Shown here piece by piece: positions 51,787 through 61,886 of a DNA stretch of 64,000 nt (the first letter of the stretch is position 1; every line of letters begins with the position of its first letter). The translations under genes and the position numbers were made by a program. This DNA comes from AP-15 sp035503615 (lineage in GTDB: Bacteria > Pseudomonadota > Alphaproteobacteria > ATCC43930 > CGMCC-115725): positions 25,048-89,047 of the forward strand of contig DATJTI010000009.1 in the NCBI GenBank assembly GCA_035503615.1, written 5' to 3'. The notes under the pieces are model-generated. The model was not told the origin of the DNA. It searched no databases and was given only the letters and a program-made list of their open reading frames with translations.

Positions 51787-54090
51787 CTATTCGACGAGCG
51801 CCGGTTCCTTGGGCTCGGCCGGGGCCGCAGGACCTTCTTCGAAGGCAAAACCGAGCGCATCCTCATCGGGCTTCTTGGTGACGCGCACGACGCCGCCCTT
51901 GGCCAGCCGGCCGAACAGCAATTCTTCGGCGAGCGGCTTCTTGACATGCTCCTGGATCACGCGGGCCAGCGGACGAGCGCCATAGAGCGGGTCGTAGCCC
52001 TTTTCGGCGAGCCAGCCGCGGGCCGAGGAATCGAGCTCGATCGTCACATTGCGGTCGGCCAGCTGCTCCTCCAGCTGCAGGATGAACTTGTCGACGACCC
52101 GCCCGATCGTCTCGGTCGACAGCGGCGCGAACGAGATCGTCGCGTCGAGCCGGTTGCGGAATTCGGGGGTGAACATGCGATTGATCGCTTCGTGATCATC
52201 ACCCTGGCGGATCCCGCTGCCAAAGCCGATCGCCGGTTTGGCCAGATCGGCCGCCCCGGCATTGGTCGTCATGATCAGGATCACGTTGCGGAAATCGACA
52301 TTCTTGCCGTTATGGTCGGTCAGTTTGCCGTAATCCATGACCTGCAGCAGGATGTTGAACAGGTCGGGATGGGCCTTTTCGATCTCGTCCAACAGCAGCA
52401 CGCTATGCGGGTGCTGGTCGATCGCGTCGGTCAACAGCCCGCCCTGATCGAAGCCGACATAGCCGGGGGGTGCCCCGATCAGCCGCGAGACGGTGTGACG
52501 CTCCATGTATTCCGACATGTCGAAGCGGGTGATCTCGATGCCGAGGGTGCGGGCGAGTTGGCGCGCCACCTCGGTCTTGCCGACCCCGGTCGGCCCGGAG
52601 AACAGATAGCTGCCGATCGGCTTTTCAGCGTCGCGCAAACCGGCGCGGGCCAGCTTGATCGCCGAGACCAGCGCCTCGATCGCGCTGTCCTGGCCAAACA
52701 CCATCGTCTTCAGATCGCGATCGAGGTTGCGCAGCACCTCGCGATCGTCGCGCGATACGCTCTTTGGCGGGATCCGGGCCATCGTCGCGATCACCGCCTC
52801 GACTTCGCGTGCGGTGATCGTCTTGCGCCGCCGGTTCTCCGGCACCAGCATCTGCGCCGCCCCCGTCTCGTCGATCACATCGATCGCCTTGTCCGGTAAT
52901 TTGCGGTCGCCGATATAGCGATGCGACAGCTCGACCGCGGCGCGCAGCGCGTCCATCGTGTAGCGCACCTTGTGATGGCGCTCGTAATAGGGCTTCAACC
53001 CGCGCAGGATCTTGACCGAATCCTCGACGGTCGGCTCGTTGACGTCGATCTTCTGGAAGCGGCGGACCAGCGCCCGGTCCTTTTCGAAATAATTGCGATA
53101 TTCCTTGTAGGTGGTCGAGCCGATGCAGCGGATGGCTCCCCCGGCCAGCGCCGGCTTCAGAAGGTTGGAGGCATCCATCGCGCCGCCGCTGGTCGCCCCG
53201 GCGCCGATCACGGTGTGGATCTCGTCGATGAACAGGATCGCCCCCGGCTGCGCTTCGAGCTCCGACAGCACCGCCTTCAGCCGTTCCTCGAAATCGCCGC
53301 GATAGCGGGTGCCGGCGAGCAGCGCCCCCATATCGAGCGCATAGATCGTGGCGTTGACCAGCACCTCGGGCACCTCGCGCTGCACGATGCGGCGCGCCAG
53401 CCCCTCGGCGATCGCGGTCTTGCCGACACCTGGATCGCCGACATAGAGCGGGTTGTTCTTCGAGCGCCGACACAGGATCTGGATCGTCCGCTCGACCTCG
53501 GCTTCGCGCCCGATCAGCGGGTCGATGCGGCCGCCCTTGGCCTTCTTGTTGAGATTGGTGCAGTACGCGTCGAGCGCGTCATGGCTGCGCTTTTGCGACT
53601 TGTCGCCGCGCTCGTCCTCGTCGGCGCCCTGGACCCGGCGGGTCTCCGAGCGGCCGGGCGCCTTGGCGATGCCGTGCGAGATGTAGTTGACCGCATCGAA
53701 CCGGGTCATGTCCTGCTCTTGCAGGAAATAGACGGCGTGGCTTTCGCGCTCGGCGAACATCGCCACCAGCACGTTGGCGCCGGTAACCTCCTCGCGGCCG
53801 GAGGATTGCACGTGGATCGCGGCGCGTTGCAGCACGCGCTGGAAGCTCGCGGTCGGTTTCGCATCATCCTTGTGCGCGGCAACCAGATTGCCGAGCTCGT
53901 TGTCGATGTAGTTGAGGACCTCGCGGCGCAGCCGATCAACATCGACGCTGCATGCGCGCAGCACCGCGACCGCGTCCTGGTCTTCTGTCATCGCCAGCAG
54001 CAGGTGCTCGAGCGTGGCGTATTCGTGGCGGCGATCGTTGGCATGGGCGAGCGCCCGATGCAGCGACTTTTCGAGATTGCGTGACAGCAC
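51787..54090 (-). CDS. clpA: ATP-dependent Clp protease ATP-binding subunit ClpA
   Basis: Unfoldase that feeds substrates to ClpP. The 767-residue protein has the N-terminal double Clp repeat (EYATLEHLLLAMTEDQDAVA), two AAA+ modules with Walker A loops GDPGVGKT (residues 218-225) and GPTGVGKTE (about 495), and DEIHTVIGAGATSGG. It lacks the ClpB middle coiled-coil domain. It starts with GTG after AAGGAAG, 30 bases downstream of clpS, its adaptor. It is convergent with selB. Confidence 0.97.
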   Translation of the reverse strand: MLSRNLEKSLHRALAHANDRRHEYATLEHLLLAMTEDQDAVAVLRACSVDVDRLRREVLNYIDNELGNLVAAHKDDAKPTASFQRVLQRAAIHVQSSGREEVTGANVLVAMFAERESHAVYFLQEQDMTRFDAVNYISHGIAKAPGRSETRRVQGADEDERGDKSQKRSHDALDAYCTNLNKKAKGGRIDPLIGREAEVERTIQILCRRSKNNPLYVGDPGVGKTAIAEGLARRIVQREVPEVLVNATIYALDMGALLAGTRYRGDFEERLKAVLSELEAQPGAILFIDEIHTVIGAGATSGGAMDASNLLKPALAGGAIRCIGSTTYKEYRNYFEKDRALVRRFQKIDVNEPTVEDSVKILRGLKPYYERHHKVRYTMDALRAAVELSHRYIGDRKLPDKAIDVIDETGAAQMLVPENRRRKTITAREVEAVIATMARIPPKSVSRDDREVLRNLDRDLKTMVFGQDSAIEALVSAIKLARAGLRDAEKPIGSYLFSGPTGVGKTEVARQLARTLGIEITRFDMSEYMERHTVSRLIGAPPGYVGFDQGGLLTDAIDQHPHSVLLLDEIEKAHPDLFNILLQVMDYGKLTDHNGKNVDFRNVILIMTTNAGAADLAKPAIGFGSGIRQGDDHEAINRMFTPEFRNRLDATISFAPLSTETIGRVVDKFILQLEEQLADRNVTIELDSSARGWLAEKGYDPLYGARPLARVIQEHVKKPLAEELLFGRLAKGGVVRVTKKPDEDALGFAFEEGPAAPAEPKEPALVE

Positions 54091-54120
54091 TCCCGCCCTT
54101 CCTTCCTTGGCTGGCTTGCC

Positions 54121-54447
54121 CTAGTCCTTCTCCAGCGTGCACTGCAGCGGATGCTGGTGCTGCCGGGCGAAATCCATGACCTGGGTGACCTTGGTCTCGG
54201 CGACTTCATAGGTATAGACACCGCAGATACCGACCCCGCGGCGATGCACATGCAGCATGATGCGGGTCGCTTCCTGCCGGCTCTTGGCGAAAAACCGCTC
54301 GAGAATGTGCACGACGAATTCCATCGGCGTGTAATCGTCGTTCAGCATCAGTACCTTGTACATGGACGGCTTCTTCGTCTTGGGCTTGGCCTTGACGACG
54401 ACACCAGTCCCCGGTCCTTCCTCGCCGCGCTTTCCGTTATCGCTCAT
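54121..54447 (-). CDS. clpS: ATP-dependent Clp protease adaptor ClpS
   Basis: Binds the ClpA N-domain and delivers N-end-rule substrates. The 108-residue product has the core MLNDDYTPMEFVVHILERFF and the substrate pocket region HVHRRGVGICGVYTYEVAETK. The N-terminus is flexible and lysine/proline-rich (KAKPKTKKPS), as usual. Two starts are possible: ATG at 54447 (chosen) or ATG at 54474, giving nine more residues; neither has a strong ribosome-binding site. It precedes clpA in the same direction. Confidence 0.94.
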   Translation of the reverse strand: MSDNGKRGEEGPGTGVVVKAKPKTKKPSMYKVLMLNDDYTPMEFVVHILERFFAKSRQEATRIMLHVHRRGVGICGVYTYEVAETKVTQVMDFARQHQHPLQCTLEKD

Positions 54448-54557
54448 CGATGCGGGGCCGATCGCCTTGCTCATTGTCACATGATATTGGTTTTCCGCCG
54501 GCCCGGAAAAGGATTTTCGCGACCCGGGCCGGGCGGTCGAAGCCGCGCCGGGACGCT

Positions 54558-55547
54558 CTACTCGCTGCGATAGGGCCGGCGCAGCAGCCCTTCCGTCATC
54601 GCATCGATCGCCACCCCGCGATGCAACACGGCATCGACCGCCGCGCTGATCGGCATCTCGATCCCGTGCCGTGCGGCGAGTGCCGCGACCGCCGTGGCGG
54701 TGGCCACCCCTTCGACGACCGAGCGGCGCCCGCCGAGAGCCGCACCGAGGCTCCGGCCGCGACCCAGCGCCAGCCCGAGGGCGTGATTGCGCGACTGGCC
54801 AGTGCTGCACGACAGCACCAGGTCGCCAAGACCGCACAGACCGCGAAAGGTTTCCGCCTGCGCGCCGCAGGCGACGCCCAACCGCACCATCTCGGCCAAT
54901 CCGCGGGTGATCAGCGCCGCGCGGGCATTGTCGCCGAGACCACGCCCGACAACGATGCCGCAAGCGATCGCCAGCACGTTCTTGACTGCCCCGCCGATCT
55001 CGGCGCCGACCGGATCGGCCGACAGATAGGGCCGAAACCGGCCGCCGGCGAGGGCGCCAAGAAAACATTCGGCCAGCTTCGGATCGGCGCTCGCGATCGT
55101 CACCGCGGTCGGCAGATCGCGCGCCACCTCGGCGGCGAAGCTCGGCCCGGACAGCACGGCGAACGGTGACGCCGGCAACAGTTCGGCACCGATCTGCGAC
55201 ATCATGGCCAGCGAGCCGGTCTCGATCCCTTTGGCGCAATGCAGCACCGGCAACCCGACCGGCAGGACCGGGCGCAGCCGGTGGAGCACGGCGCGGAGAA
55301 ACTGCGCCGGCACCACAAAGAGGGCGGCATCCGCTTTCTCCACGGCCGCAGCGGTATCAATCGTGGCGACGATTGCCGGGTCGAGCCCGATGCCGGGGAG
55401 ATAGGCCGGGTTTTCGTGCCGCCGATTGATCGCACCGGCGATTTCGGGATCGCGTGCGCACAGCACCGGTGTGGTTCCGGCACGGCGTGCGACGAGGGCG
55501 AGCGCCGTCCCCCAGGCCCCTGCGCCGATGATCGCGAGCCGCTTCAC
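54558..55547 (-). CDS. gpsA: Glycerol-3-phosphate dehydrogenase [NAD(P)+]
   Basis: Reduces dihydroxyacetone phosphate to glycerol 3-phosphate for phospholipid synthesis. The 329-residue protein has the dinucleotide loop IIGAGAWGTALA at residues 6-17, the catalytic-lysine stretch GGAVKNVLAIACGI and FRGLCGLGDLVLSC. It starts at GTG, which overlaps the tsaD stop (GTGA), showing coupled translation. Confidence 0.96.
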   Translation of the reverse strand: MKRLAIIGAGAWGTALALVARRAGTTPVLCARDPEIAGAINRRHENPAYLPGIGLDPAIVATIDTAAAVEKADAALFVVPAQFLRAVLHRLRPVLPVGLPVLHCAKGIETGSLAMMSQIGAELLPASPFAVLSGPSFAAEVARDLPTAVTIASADPKLAECFLGALAGGRFRPYLSADPVGAEIGGAVKNVLAIACGIVVGRGLGDNARAALITRGLAEMVRLGVACGAQAETFRGLCGLGDLVLSCSTGQSRNHALGLALGRGRSLGAALGGRRSVVEGVATATAVAALAARHGIEMPISAAVDAVLHRGVAIDAMTEGLLRRPYRSE

Positions 55548-56623
55548 CGCTCCGCCGTTCCGCGCATCATGCCTTGATCCCGGCACCCGGGCGCCGCGGC
55601 ATCGAGCGGCCAGCGCGGGCGCGGTGGCGCGTCGAGACCATCGACGAGACCGAGCCGCAGCCGCTCCAGCCCGGCCCATGCGATCATCGCCGCATTGTCG
55701 GTGCACAGCGCCGGCGGCGGTGCCACAAAGTCGAGCCCCGCGGCAGCAGCCAGTTCGCTCAGAGACTTGCGCAGCCGCGTATTTGCAGCGACTCCGCCGG
55801 CGACGACCAGGCTCGTTCCGGAGGGGTGCTGGCGGCGAAACCAGGCAATCGCATTGCCGGTGCGGTCGGCGAGCGTCTCGCAGATCGCACGCTCGATCGA
55901 TGCGGCAAGGTCTGCCTGGCCTCGCCGATCGAGCGGGCCCGCTTCGGCGGCAATGCGGCGCACCGCGGTCTTCAGCCCGGAAAACGAGAAATCGCAGCCC
56001 GGTCGACCACTGAGCGGTCGCGGCAGCGCAAACCGTCGGTCGTCGCCGTCGCGCGCCGCCCGCGCGATCTGTGGACCGCCGGGGTAGCCGAGCCCGATCA
56101 GCTTGGCGGTCTTGTCGAACGCCTCGCCGGCGGCATCGTCGAGCGTCGTGCCGAGCCGGACATGGCGGCCGACCCCGAGACAGGCGAGCAGCTGGCAATG
56201 CCCGCCGGACACGAGCAGCAGCAGGTAGGGAAAGGCGACATCGTCGCTGAGCCGCACGCTCAGCGCATGCGCTTCGAGATGATTGACCGCGATGAACGGC
56301 TTGCCCTTGGCCCAGGCGATCCCCTTGGCGAGCATCGTGCCGACGATCAGCCCGCCGATCAGCCCCGGGCCGGCCGCGGCCGCGACTGCATCGAGATCGT
56401 CGAGCCCGATCGCCGCCTCGGCGAGCGCCCGCCGAACGATACCGTCGAGGTGATCGAGATGGGCCCGCGCCGCAATCTCGGGCACGACGCCGCCGTAAGG
56501 CCGATGCTCGGCAAGCTGTGAATGGACCAGATTCGAGCGGATGCGGGAACCGGCCGCCAGCGGGGCCTCGACCACCGCCGCCGCGGTTTCGTCGCAGCTC
56601 GTCTCGATACCGAGGACGATCAC
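55544..56623 (-). CDS. tsaD: tRNA N6-adenosine threonylcarbamoyltransferase TsaD
   Basis: Transfers threonylcarbamoyl to A37 of ANN-decoding tRNAs. The 359-residue ASKHA-fold protein begins IVLGIETSCDETA, and NHLEAH (residues 114-119) supplies the metal-binding His115 and His119. SGGHCQLL and GVAANTRLR follow. It is in an operon with gpsA, an arrangement common in Alphaproteobacteria. It lies 48 bases downstream of the spoVR stop, same direction. Confidence 0.97.
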   Translation of the reverse strand: MIVLGIETSCDETAAAVVEAPLAAGSRIRSNLVHSQLAEHRPYGGVVPEIAARAHLDHLDGIVRRALAEAAIGLDDLDAVAAAAGPGLIGGLIVGTMLAKGIAWAKGKPFIAVNHLEAHALSVRLSDDVAFPYLLLLVSGGHCQLLACLGVGRHVRLGTTLDDAAGEAFDKTAKLIGLGYPGGPQIARAARDGDDRRFALPRPLSGRPGCDFSFSGLKTAVRRIAAEAGPLDRRGQADLAASIERAICETLADRTGNAIAWFRRQHPSGTSLVVAGGVAANTRLRKSLSELAAAAGLDFVAPPPALCTDNAAMIAWAGLERLRLGLVDGLDAPPRPRWPLDAAAPGCRDQGMMRGTAER

Positions 56624-56671
56624 CGCCGCGACTGTCCCGCGGCCGACCGTGCCCGAATGAGCCGCAGCGGC

Positions 56672-58243
56672 TCAGCCGGGCTGCGCCACCTCATAGGTCC
56701 TCAGCGTCTTGTCGGTGGCGGCATCGATCTCCAAAAGCTTGACCGAATAGCCCCACAGCACGGCTACGTGGCGCAGCACTGCGCGGCAGCTCTTTTCCGC
56801 GAGCAGCACGCCATTATGCACATAATGCGCAAGAACGAGGCAGCGGTCGCCGCGCAAATCGACATCGACGACCTGGATGTCGGGTTCGCGCCGCGACAGA
56901 TCGTATTGCCGCGACAACGCGCTGCGGATCCTGCGATAGCCGATATCGTCGTGGATCGCCTCGACCCGCAGCGCCGGCTTGGTGCTGTCGTCGGAGACGT
57001 GGAACATGCGGAATTTGCGGATCACCGCCGGGCTCAGATATTGCAGCGTGAAGCTCTCGTCGCGATAATTGGCCCAGGCATGGCGCAGCACCCCATAACC
57101 GTCGCCACGACCGGCGATGTCGGGAAACCAGAGCCGATCCTCCTCGGTCGGCTCTTCGCAGATGCGGCGGATATCCGACATCATCGCAAAGCCGAGCGCA
57201 TAGGGATTGATGCCGCTGAAGCGCGGGTCATCGAAATCCGGCTGGAACACGACGCTCGAGTGTGAATGTAGGAATTCGAGCATCGCACCTTCGGTGATCA
57301 GCCCCTTGTCATGCAGACGCCGCATGATTTCGTAATGGCAGAAGGTGGCGCAGCCCTCGTTCATCATCTGGGTCTGCTTCTGCGGGTAGAAATACTGGGC
57401 AATCAGCCGGACGATGCGGACCAGTTCGCGCTGCCAGTCCTCAAGCCGCGGGGCGCGCTTTTCGATCAGATACAGCAGGTTCTCCTCGGGCAGCCCGAGC
57501 TCGCGCTTGATCTCCTGCAGCCGCGCCTCGGTCGTGTCCGGATCCTCCTTCTCCTTGCCGGTGCCGGGGACGGTGCGCCACAGATCGTTGTAGGTCGCCT
57601 CGGCATGGGCCTGCCACTCCTCGGCGCGGCGCTGTTCCTCGGCGAGGTTGGGCTTGGCGCGGTGGGCATAGCGGTTGACGCCATGGTCCTTCAGCGCATG
57701 CGCGGCGTCGAGCACCCGTTCGACCGCCTCGACGCCATGCCGCTCTTCGCACTTGGCGACGTAGTCGCGGGCGAAACTCAAATAGTCGAGGATGCCATTG
57801 GCATCGGTCCACTGCCGGAACAGATAGTTGTTTTTGAAGAAGTGGTTATGGCCAAACGCGGCATGGGCCATGACCAAAGTCTGCATGGTCATGGAGTTCT
57901 CCTCCATGATGTAGCAGATGCACGGGTTGGAATTGATCACGATCTCGTAGGCGAGGCCCTGCAGCCCCTTGCGATAGAGCGTCTCGTGGAATGCGAACCG
58001 CTTGCCAAAGCTCCAGTGCCGGTACATCAGCGGCAAGCCGACCGAGGCATAGGCGTCGAGCATCTGCTCGGAGGTGATGACCTCGACCTGGACCGGGTAG
58101 ACATCGAGCCCGAGTTCGTCGAGCGCGATCCGCTCGATCGCGTCATAGGTCTGGCGCAGCGATCCGTAATCCCAGTTGGGACCATTGAACAGCGGTGTGG
58201 CGACGTCGAGCCGGCTGAGCGGCACGGCAGCGGTGTCAGGCAC
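56672..58243 (-). CDS. spoVR: SpoVR family protein
   Basis: A 523-residue SpoVR/YcgB protein; family stretches include WSFGKRFAFHETLYRKGLQG, YEIVINSNPCICYIMEENSM and EGCATFCHYEIM. Despite the name, most hosts do not sporulate; in enterics YcgB is a starvation-phase protein made with YeaG/PrkA and YeaH. GTG at 58243 is preferred because GGGGGGG stands just before it; a TTG at 58261 would overlap yeaH by 26 bases instead of eight. Third gene of the prkA-yeaH-spoVR operon. Confidence 0.92.
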   Translation of the reverse strand: MPDTAAVPLSRLDVATPLFNGPNWDYGSLRQTYDAIERIALDELGLDVYPVQVEVITSEQMLDAYASVGLPLMYRHWSFGKRFAFHETLYRKGLQGLAYEIVINSNPCICYIMEENSMTMQTLVMAHAAFGHNHFFKNNYLFRQWTDANGILDYLSFARDYVAKCEERHGVEAVERVLDAAHALKDHGVNRYAHRAKPNLAEEQRRAEEWQAHAEATYNDLWRTVPGTGKEKEDPDTTEARLQEIKRELGLPEENLLYLIEKRAPRLEDWQRELVRIVRLIAQYFYPQKQTQMMNEGCATFCHYEIMRRLHDKGLITEGAMLEFLHSHSSVVFQPDFDDPRFSGINPYALGFAMMSDIRRICEEPTEEDRLWFPDIAGRGDGYGVLRHAWANYRDESFTLQYLSPAVIRKFRMFHVSDDSTKPALRVEAIHDDIGYRRIRSALSRQYDLSRREPDIQVVDVDLRGDRCLVLAHYVHNGVLLAEKSCRAVLRHVAVLWGYSVKLLEIDAATDKTLRTYEVAQPG

Positions 58244-59525
58244 GGACCCCCCCTTTGGCAAACAGCTCGTGGAAAACCGAGAAGATCTGCGAGGGATCGC
58301 CGACCCGGCGCATCGCGAAATGCGGGTGCGACGGCGCCACCTCGCTATAGGCGCGCCACAAATCGCTGTCGCGGGCGAGCCCGGTCAAGCTCCCGCCCAT
58401 GCCGTCGCCGACCTCGACATAGGCGAAATACTGGCACAACGGCAGCACTTCGCCGCCGAGCAGCGCCACGCAGCGGCCGCTATCCGCGCCATAATTGTCG
58501 CCATCGGAGGCTTGCGCGGCGTAGATGTTCCAGCGGTCGGTCGGGTAGCGGGCTCGGGCGATCTCCAGCATCTTTTCGAGCGCGGTCGAGACCACGGTGC
58601 CGCCGGTCTCGCGGCTATAGAAGAAGGTCTCCTCGTCGACCTCCTCGGCGGTGCTGGTATGGCGGATGAACACGACATCGACGTGGCGGTAGCGGCGGAT
58701 CAGGAACACGTGCAGCAGCATGAAGAACCGCTTGGCCAGATCCTTCATCGCCTCGGTCATCGACCCCGACACGTCCATCAGGCAGAACATCACCGCCTCG
58801 GTGTTGGGCCGCGGCACCCGCTCGAATCGATTGTAGCGGACATCGAGCGGATCGATGTAGGGGATGATCTTGGTGCGATGCTCGACCCGTTCGAGTTCGA
58901 GTTCGAGCCGGTGCACCTCTTCCTCGTCGCCCCGCGCGCGCACTTCGGCGAGCGCCTCGCGCAACGCTTCGACCTCCCACATCTTGGGCCGGCGCAGCGA
59001 GATGCGCCGCGCCATGCTGTTGCGCATCGTGCGGCGGATCGAGAGATTGGCCGGGCTCCCGGTCACCGTGTAGCCAGCGCGCTGCAGATCGACCGCGAAG
59101 GTCTCGCGCAGGCTCTTCTTGACGAGATCGGGCAGTTCGAGATCCTCGAAGAACATGTCGAGGAACTCATCCTTCGACAACGTGAACTCGAACGCGTCCT
59201 CGCCCGACCCGTCGGGGCTTCCCTGCGAACCGCCGCGGCCCTCGCCGCCGGTCGGGCGTGGGATCTCGTCACCGCGGACATATTCCTTGTTGCCGGGGAC
59301 CACATGCTCGTTGCGGCCGGTGCGCCGACTGTGGTGGAACACCGGTTCGACGATCCCGCGCATCGGGATCGCCACTTTCTCCCCGTGCTCGATATCGGCA
59401 ACCTTGCGCTTTTTCAGTGCATTCTGGACGGCCGATTTGACCTCGGCGCGCGCGCGCGACAAAAAACGCTGCCGGTTGCTGAGGCTCTTGCCCTTCGGGT
59501 TGGGCCGGCGGTCGACAATGTTCAT
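58236..59525 (-). CDS. yeaH: UPF0229 (DUF444) protein YeaH
   Basis: A 429-residue protein with the DUF444 start MNIVDRRPNPKGKSLSNRQR and a C-terminal von Willebrand A-like domain; CLMDVSGSMTE is the metal-ion adhesion (MIDAS) motif, and TSTAEEVDEETFF is typical. It is thought to work with PrkA in the stationary-phase or nutrient-stress response. GGAGGGAAGACG precedes the ATG. It begins 35 bases after the prkA stop and overlaps spoVR by eight bases. Confidence 0.93.
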   Translation of the reverse strand: MNIVDRRPNPKGKSLSNRQRFLSRARAEVKSAVQNALKKRKVADIEHGEKVAIPMRGIVEPVFHHSRRTGRNEHVVPGNKEYVRGDEIPRPTGGEGRGGSQGSPDGSGEDAFEFTLSKDEFLDMFFEDLELPDLVKKSLRETFAVDLQRAGYTVTGSPANLSIRRTMRNSMARRISLRRPKMWEVEALREALAEVRARGDEEEVHRLELELERVEHRTKIIPYIDPLDVRYNRFERVPRPNTEAVMFCLMDVSGSMTEAMKDLAKRFFMLLHVFLIRRYRHVDVVFIRHTSTAEEVDEETFFYSRETGGTVVSTALEKMLEIARARYPTDRWNIYAAQASDGDNYGADSGRCVALLGGEVLPLCQYFAYVEVGDGMGGSLTGLARDSDLWRAYSEVAPSHPHFAMRRVGDPSQIFSVFHELFAKGGVRA

Positions 59526-59560
59526 CGTCTTCCCTCCAGACCGGGCGTCATCATTGCCAT

Positions 59561-61510
59561 CTAGCCGGCCTTGTTGACCCGCATGTACCACTCGACCAGC
59601 CGGCGCACTTGGCGCTCGGTATAGCCGCGCGACACCATCCGTTCGAGGAAGTCGGCGTGCTTCTTCTCGGTCTCGCTGTCCTTCTTCGAGCCGAAGCTGA
59701 TCACCGGCAGCAAATCCTCGACCTGCGAGAACATGCGCCGCTCGATCACCTCGCGCAACTTCTCATACGAGGTCCAGGACGGATTGCGCCCGGCATTGGC
59801 GGCGCGCGCCCGCAGCGCGAATTTGACGACCTCGTTGCGGAAATCCTTCGGATTGGCGATCCCAGCCGGCTTCTCGATCTTCGACAGCTCCTGGTTCAGA
59901 AGCTCGCGGTTCATCAGCTGGCCGGTATCGGGGTCCTTGTAATCCTGGTCCTCGATCCAGGCATCGGCATAGGCAACGTACCGGTCAAACAGGTTCTGTC
60001 CGTAATCCGAATAGGATTCGAGATAGGCCTTCTGGATCTCGTGGCCGATGAACTCGGCATAGCGCGGGGCCAGCTCGGCCTTTATGTAGTTCAGATACTT
60101 CTTCTCGACATCGTCGGGAAACTGCTCGCGCCAGATCGCCTGCTCGAGCACGTACATCATGTGGACCGGATCGGCCGCCACCTCCTGGGTGTCGAAGTTG
60201 AAGGTACTCGACAGCACCTTGAACGCGAAGCGGGTCGAGATCCCGTCCATGCCCTCATCGACACCGGCGGCGTCGCGGTATTCCTGCCCGGATTTGGCAC
60301 GCGGATCGGTGTCCTTCAGGCTCTCGCCGTCATAGACCCGCATCTTCGAATAGAGATTGGAGTTCTCGTGAGGCTTCAGCCGCGACAGCACGCTGAAGCG
60401 CGACAGGATGTCCAAGGTGGACGGCGCACAGGCGGCGTTGGCCAGCTCGCTGTTTTGCAGCAATTTTTCATAGATCTTGCGTTCCTCGGTCGAACGCAGG
60501 CAGTACGGCACCTTGATCACCGAGATCCGGTCGATGAAGGCCTCGTTGTTCTTGTTGTTCTTGAAGGTCTGCCATTCGGCTTCGTTCGAATGCGCGAGCA
60601 CGATGCCTTGATAGGGAATGCCGCCGATATTCTCCGAGCCGACGTAGTTGCCCTCCTGCGTCGAGGTCAACAGCGGGTGCAGCATCTTGATCGGCGCCTT
60701 GAACATCTCGACGAATTCGAGCAGGCCCTGCGTCGTGCGGTTGAGCCCGCCCGAATAGGAGTAGGCGTCGGGATCGTTCTGGCTGAAAAACTCGAGCTTG
60801 CGGATATCAACCTTGCCGACGAGGCTCGACACGTCCTGATTGTTCTCGTCGCCAGGCTCGGTCTTGGCGATGCAGATCTGCTTCAGCCGTGACGGCTGCA
60901 GGCGGACCACGGTGAACTTGGTGATGTCACCGCCGAATTCCTCGAGCCGCTTGACCGCCCAGGGCGAGATCGTTCCGGTCAGTCGGCGCTGCGGGATGCC
61001 GTAACGGCGCTCGAGCTCGGCACCGAGGGTAACCGGGTCGAACAGCCCGAGCGGGCTTTCGAACACCGGGCTGACTTCCTTGCCTGCCTTCAGCACATAG
61101 ACCGGCTCTTTTTCCATCAGCTGCTTCAGCCGCTCGGCCAGCGAGGATTTGCCGCCGCCGACCGGGCCCAGCAGATAGAGGATCTGCTTGCGTTCCTCGA
61201 GCCCTTGCGCGGCATGGCGGAAGAACCCGACGATGCGCTCGATCGTCTCCTCCATGCCGAAAAAATCGGCGAATTCGGGATAGACCTTGATCGTCCGGTT
61301 CATGAAGATCCGGCCGAGCCGCCCGTCCTGGCTGGTATCGATCATGGTCGGCTCGCCGATCGCCCGCAGCATGCGCTCGGCCGCACCGGCGTAGAATGAC
61401 GGGTCGTCCGAGCATTTGCGCAGATAATCCTCAAGGGAAAGCTCGACCTCGCGGCGGTTGTCGTACAACCGCGAATAGAGTTCGAAGATTCCGTCTTCGT
61501 CGAATCTCAT
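59561..61510 (-). CDS. prkA: PrkA family AAA+ serine protein kinase (YeaG)
   Basis: A 649-residue protein with an N-terminal AAA+ module (Walker A GPVGGGKSS, about residue 115) and a C-terminal kinase-like region; family members phosphorylate proteins or act as AAA+ proteases under starvation. LAHSNEAEW and YNDFFG-like IKVYPEFADFFGME fit the family. ATG at 61510 is chosen: GAGG lies six bases upstream, and the alternative TTG four codons earlier contains that signal. First gene of the operon with yeaH and spoVR. Confidence 0.95.
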   Translation of the reverse strand: MRFDEDGIFELYSRLYDNRREVELSLEDYLRKCSDDPSFYAGAAERMLRAIGEPTMIDTSQDGRLGRIFMNRTIKVYPEFADFFGMEETIERIVGFFRHAAQGLEERKQILYLLGPVGGGKSSLAERLKQLMEKEPVYVLKAGKEVSPVFESPLGLFDPVTLGAELERRYGIPQRRLTGTISPWAVKRLEEFGGDITKFTVVRLQPSRLKQICIAKTEPGDENNQDVSSLVGKVDIRKLEFFSQNDPDAYSYSGGLNRTTQGLLEFVEMFKAPIKMLHPLLTSTQEGNYVGSENIGGIPYQGIVLAHSNEAEWQTFKNNKNNEAFIDRISVIKVPYCLRSTEERKIYEKLLQNSELANAACAPSTLDILSRFSVLSRLKPHENSNLYSKMRVYDGESLKDTDPRAKSGQEYRDAAGVDEGMDGISTRFAFKVLSSTFNFDTQEVAADPVHMMYVLEQAIWREQFPDDVEKKYLNYIKAELAPRYAEFIGHEIQKAYLESYSDYGQNLFDRYVAYADAWIEDQDYKDPDTGQLMNRELLNQELSKIEKPAGIANPKDFRNEVVKFALRARAANAGRNPSWTSYEKLREVIERRMFSQVEDLLPVISFGSKKDSETEKKHADFLERMVSRGYTERQVRRLVEWYMRVNKAG

Positions 61511-61857
61511 CTCACACCTCAACCGGCGCCAATCTCGACTCGTTCATCCCGGCGCGCTCCAGATCAGACAACGCTGCGCGCCGAAAACCATCCGCCCGAA
61601 TTCGCCGTCCGTTGCCCCACCGATCGGCCGGTTGGCGATCCCGGGCCCGTGCGAGGTTTGCGGACCGCGTTCCGCCCCGACCACTCGACTGCCGCAACAG
61701 TCTCAAAGCAACCACCATGCCAAGACTTTGTGGCGAGAGTGCGGAGTCTCGCGGGCGATGCGCCCGAGGCCCGCGCCCGCCCGCCGGCCTGTCCCGTCTG
61801 ATGCGCGATCGTGCCAAATCCTAACAACATCTTGTGGCGATTTCTGCATTCCCCATC

Positions 61858-61886
61858 AGCATATGTTAGGCACCAGGGAATCCCAA
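61858..61886 (-). promoter_or_regulatory. Sigma-70-like promoter toward prkA
   Basis: On the minus strand TTGGGA (61881-61886), a 17-base spacer and TATGCT (61858-61863), with an A/T-rich stretch just upstream (TACATTTTTATT). It would give a 5' leader of about 340 bases before the prkA ATG, or drive an unannotated small RNA. Confidence 0.45.

Noticed and set aside
61800..61830. Sigma-54 promoter (TGGCACG on the minus strand) upstream of prkA.
   Set aside because: The -12 element TTGC is missing and the nearest GC is one base off the required spacing.
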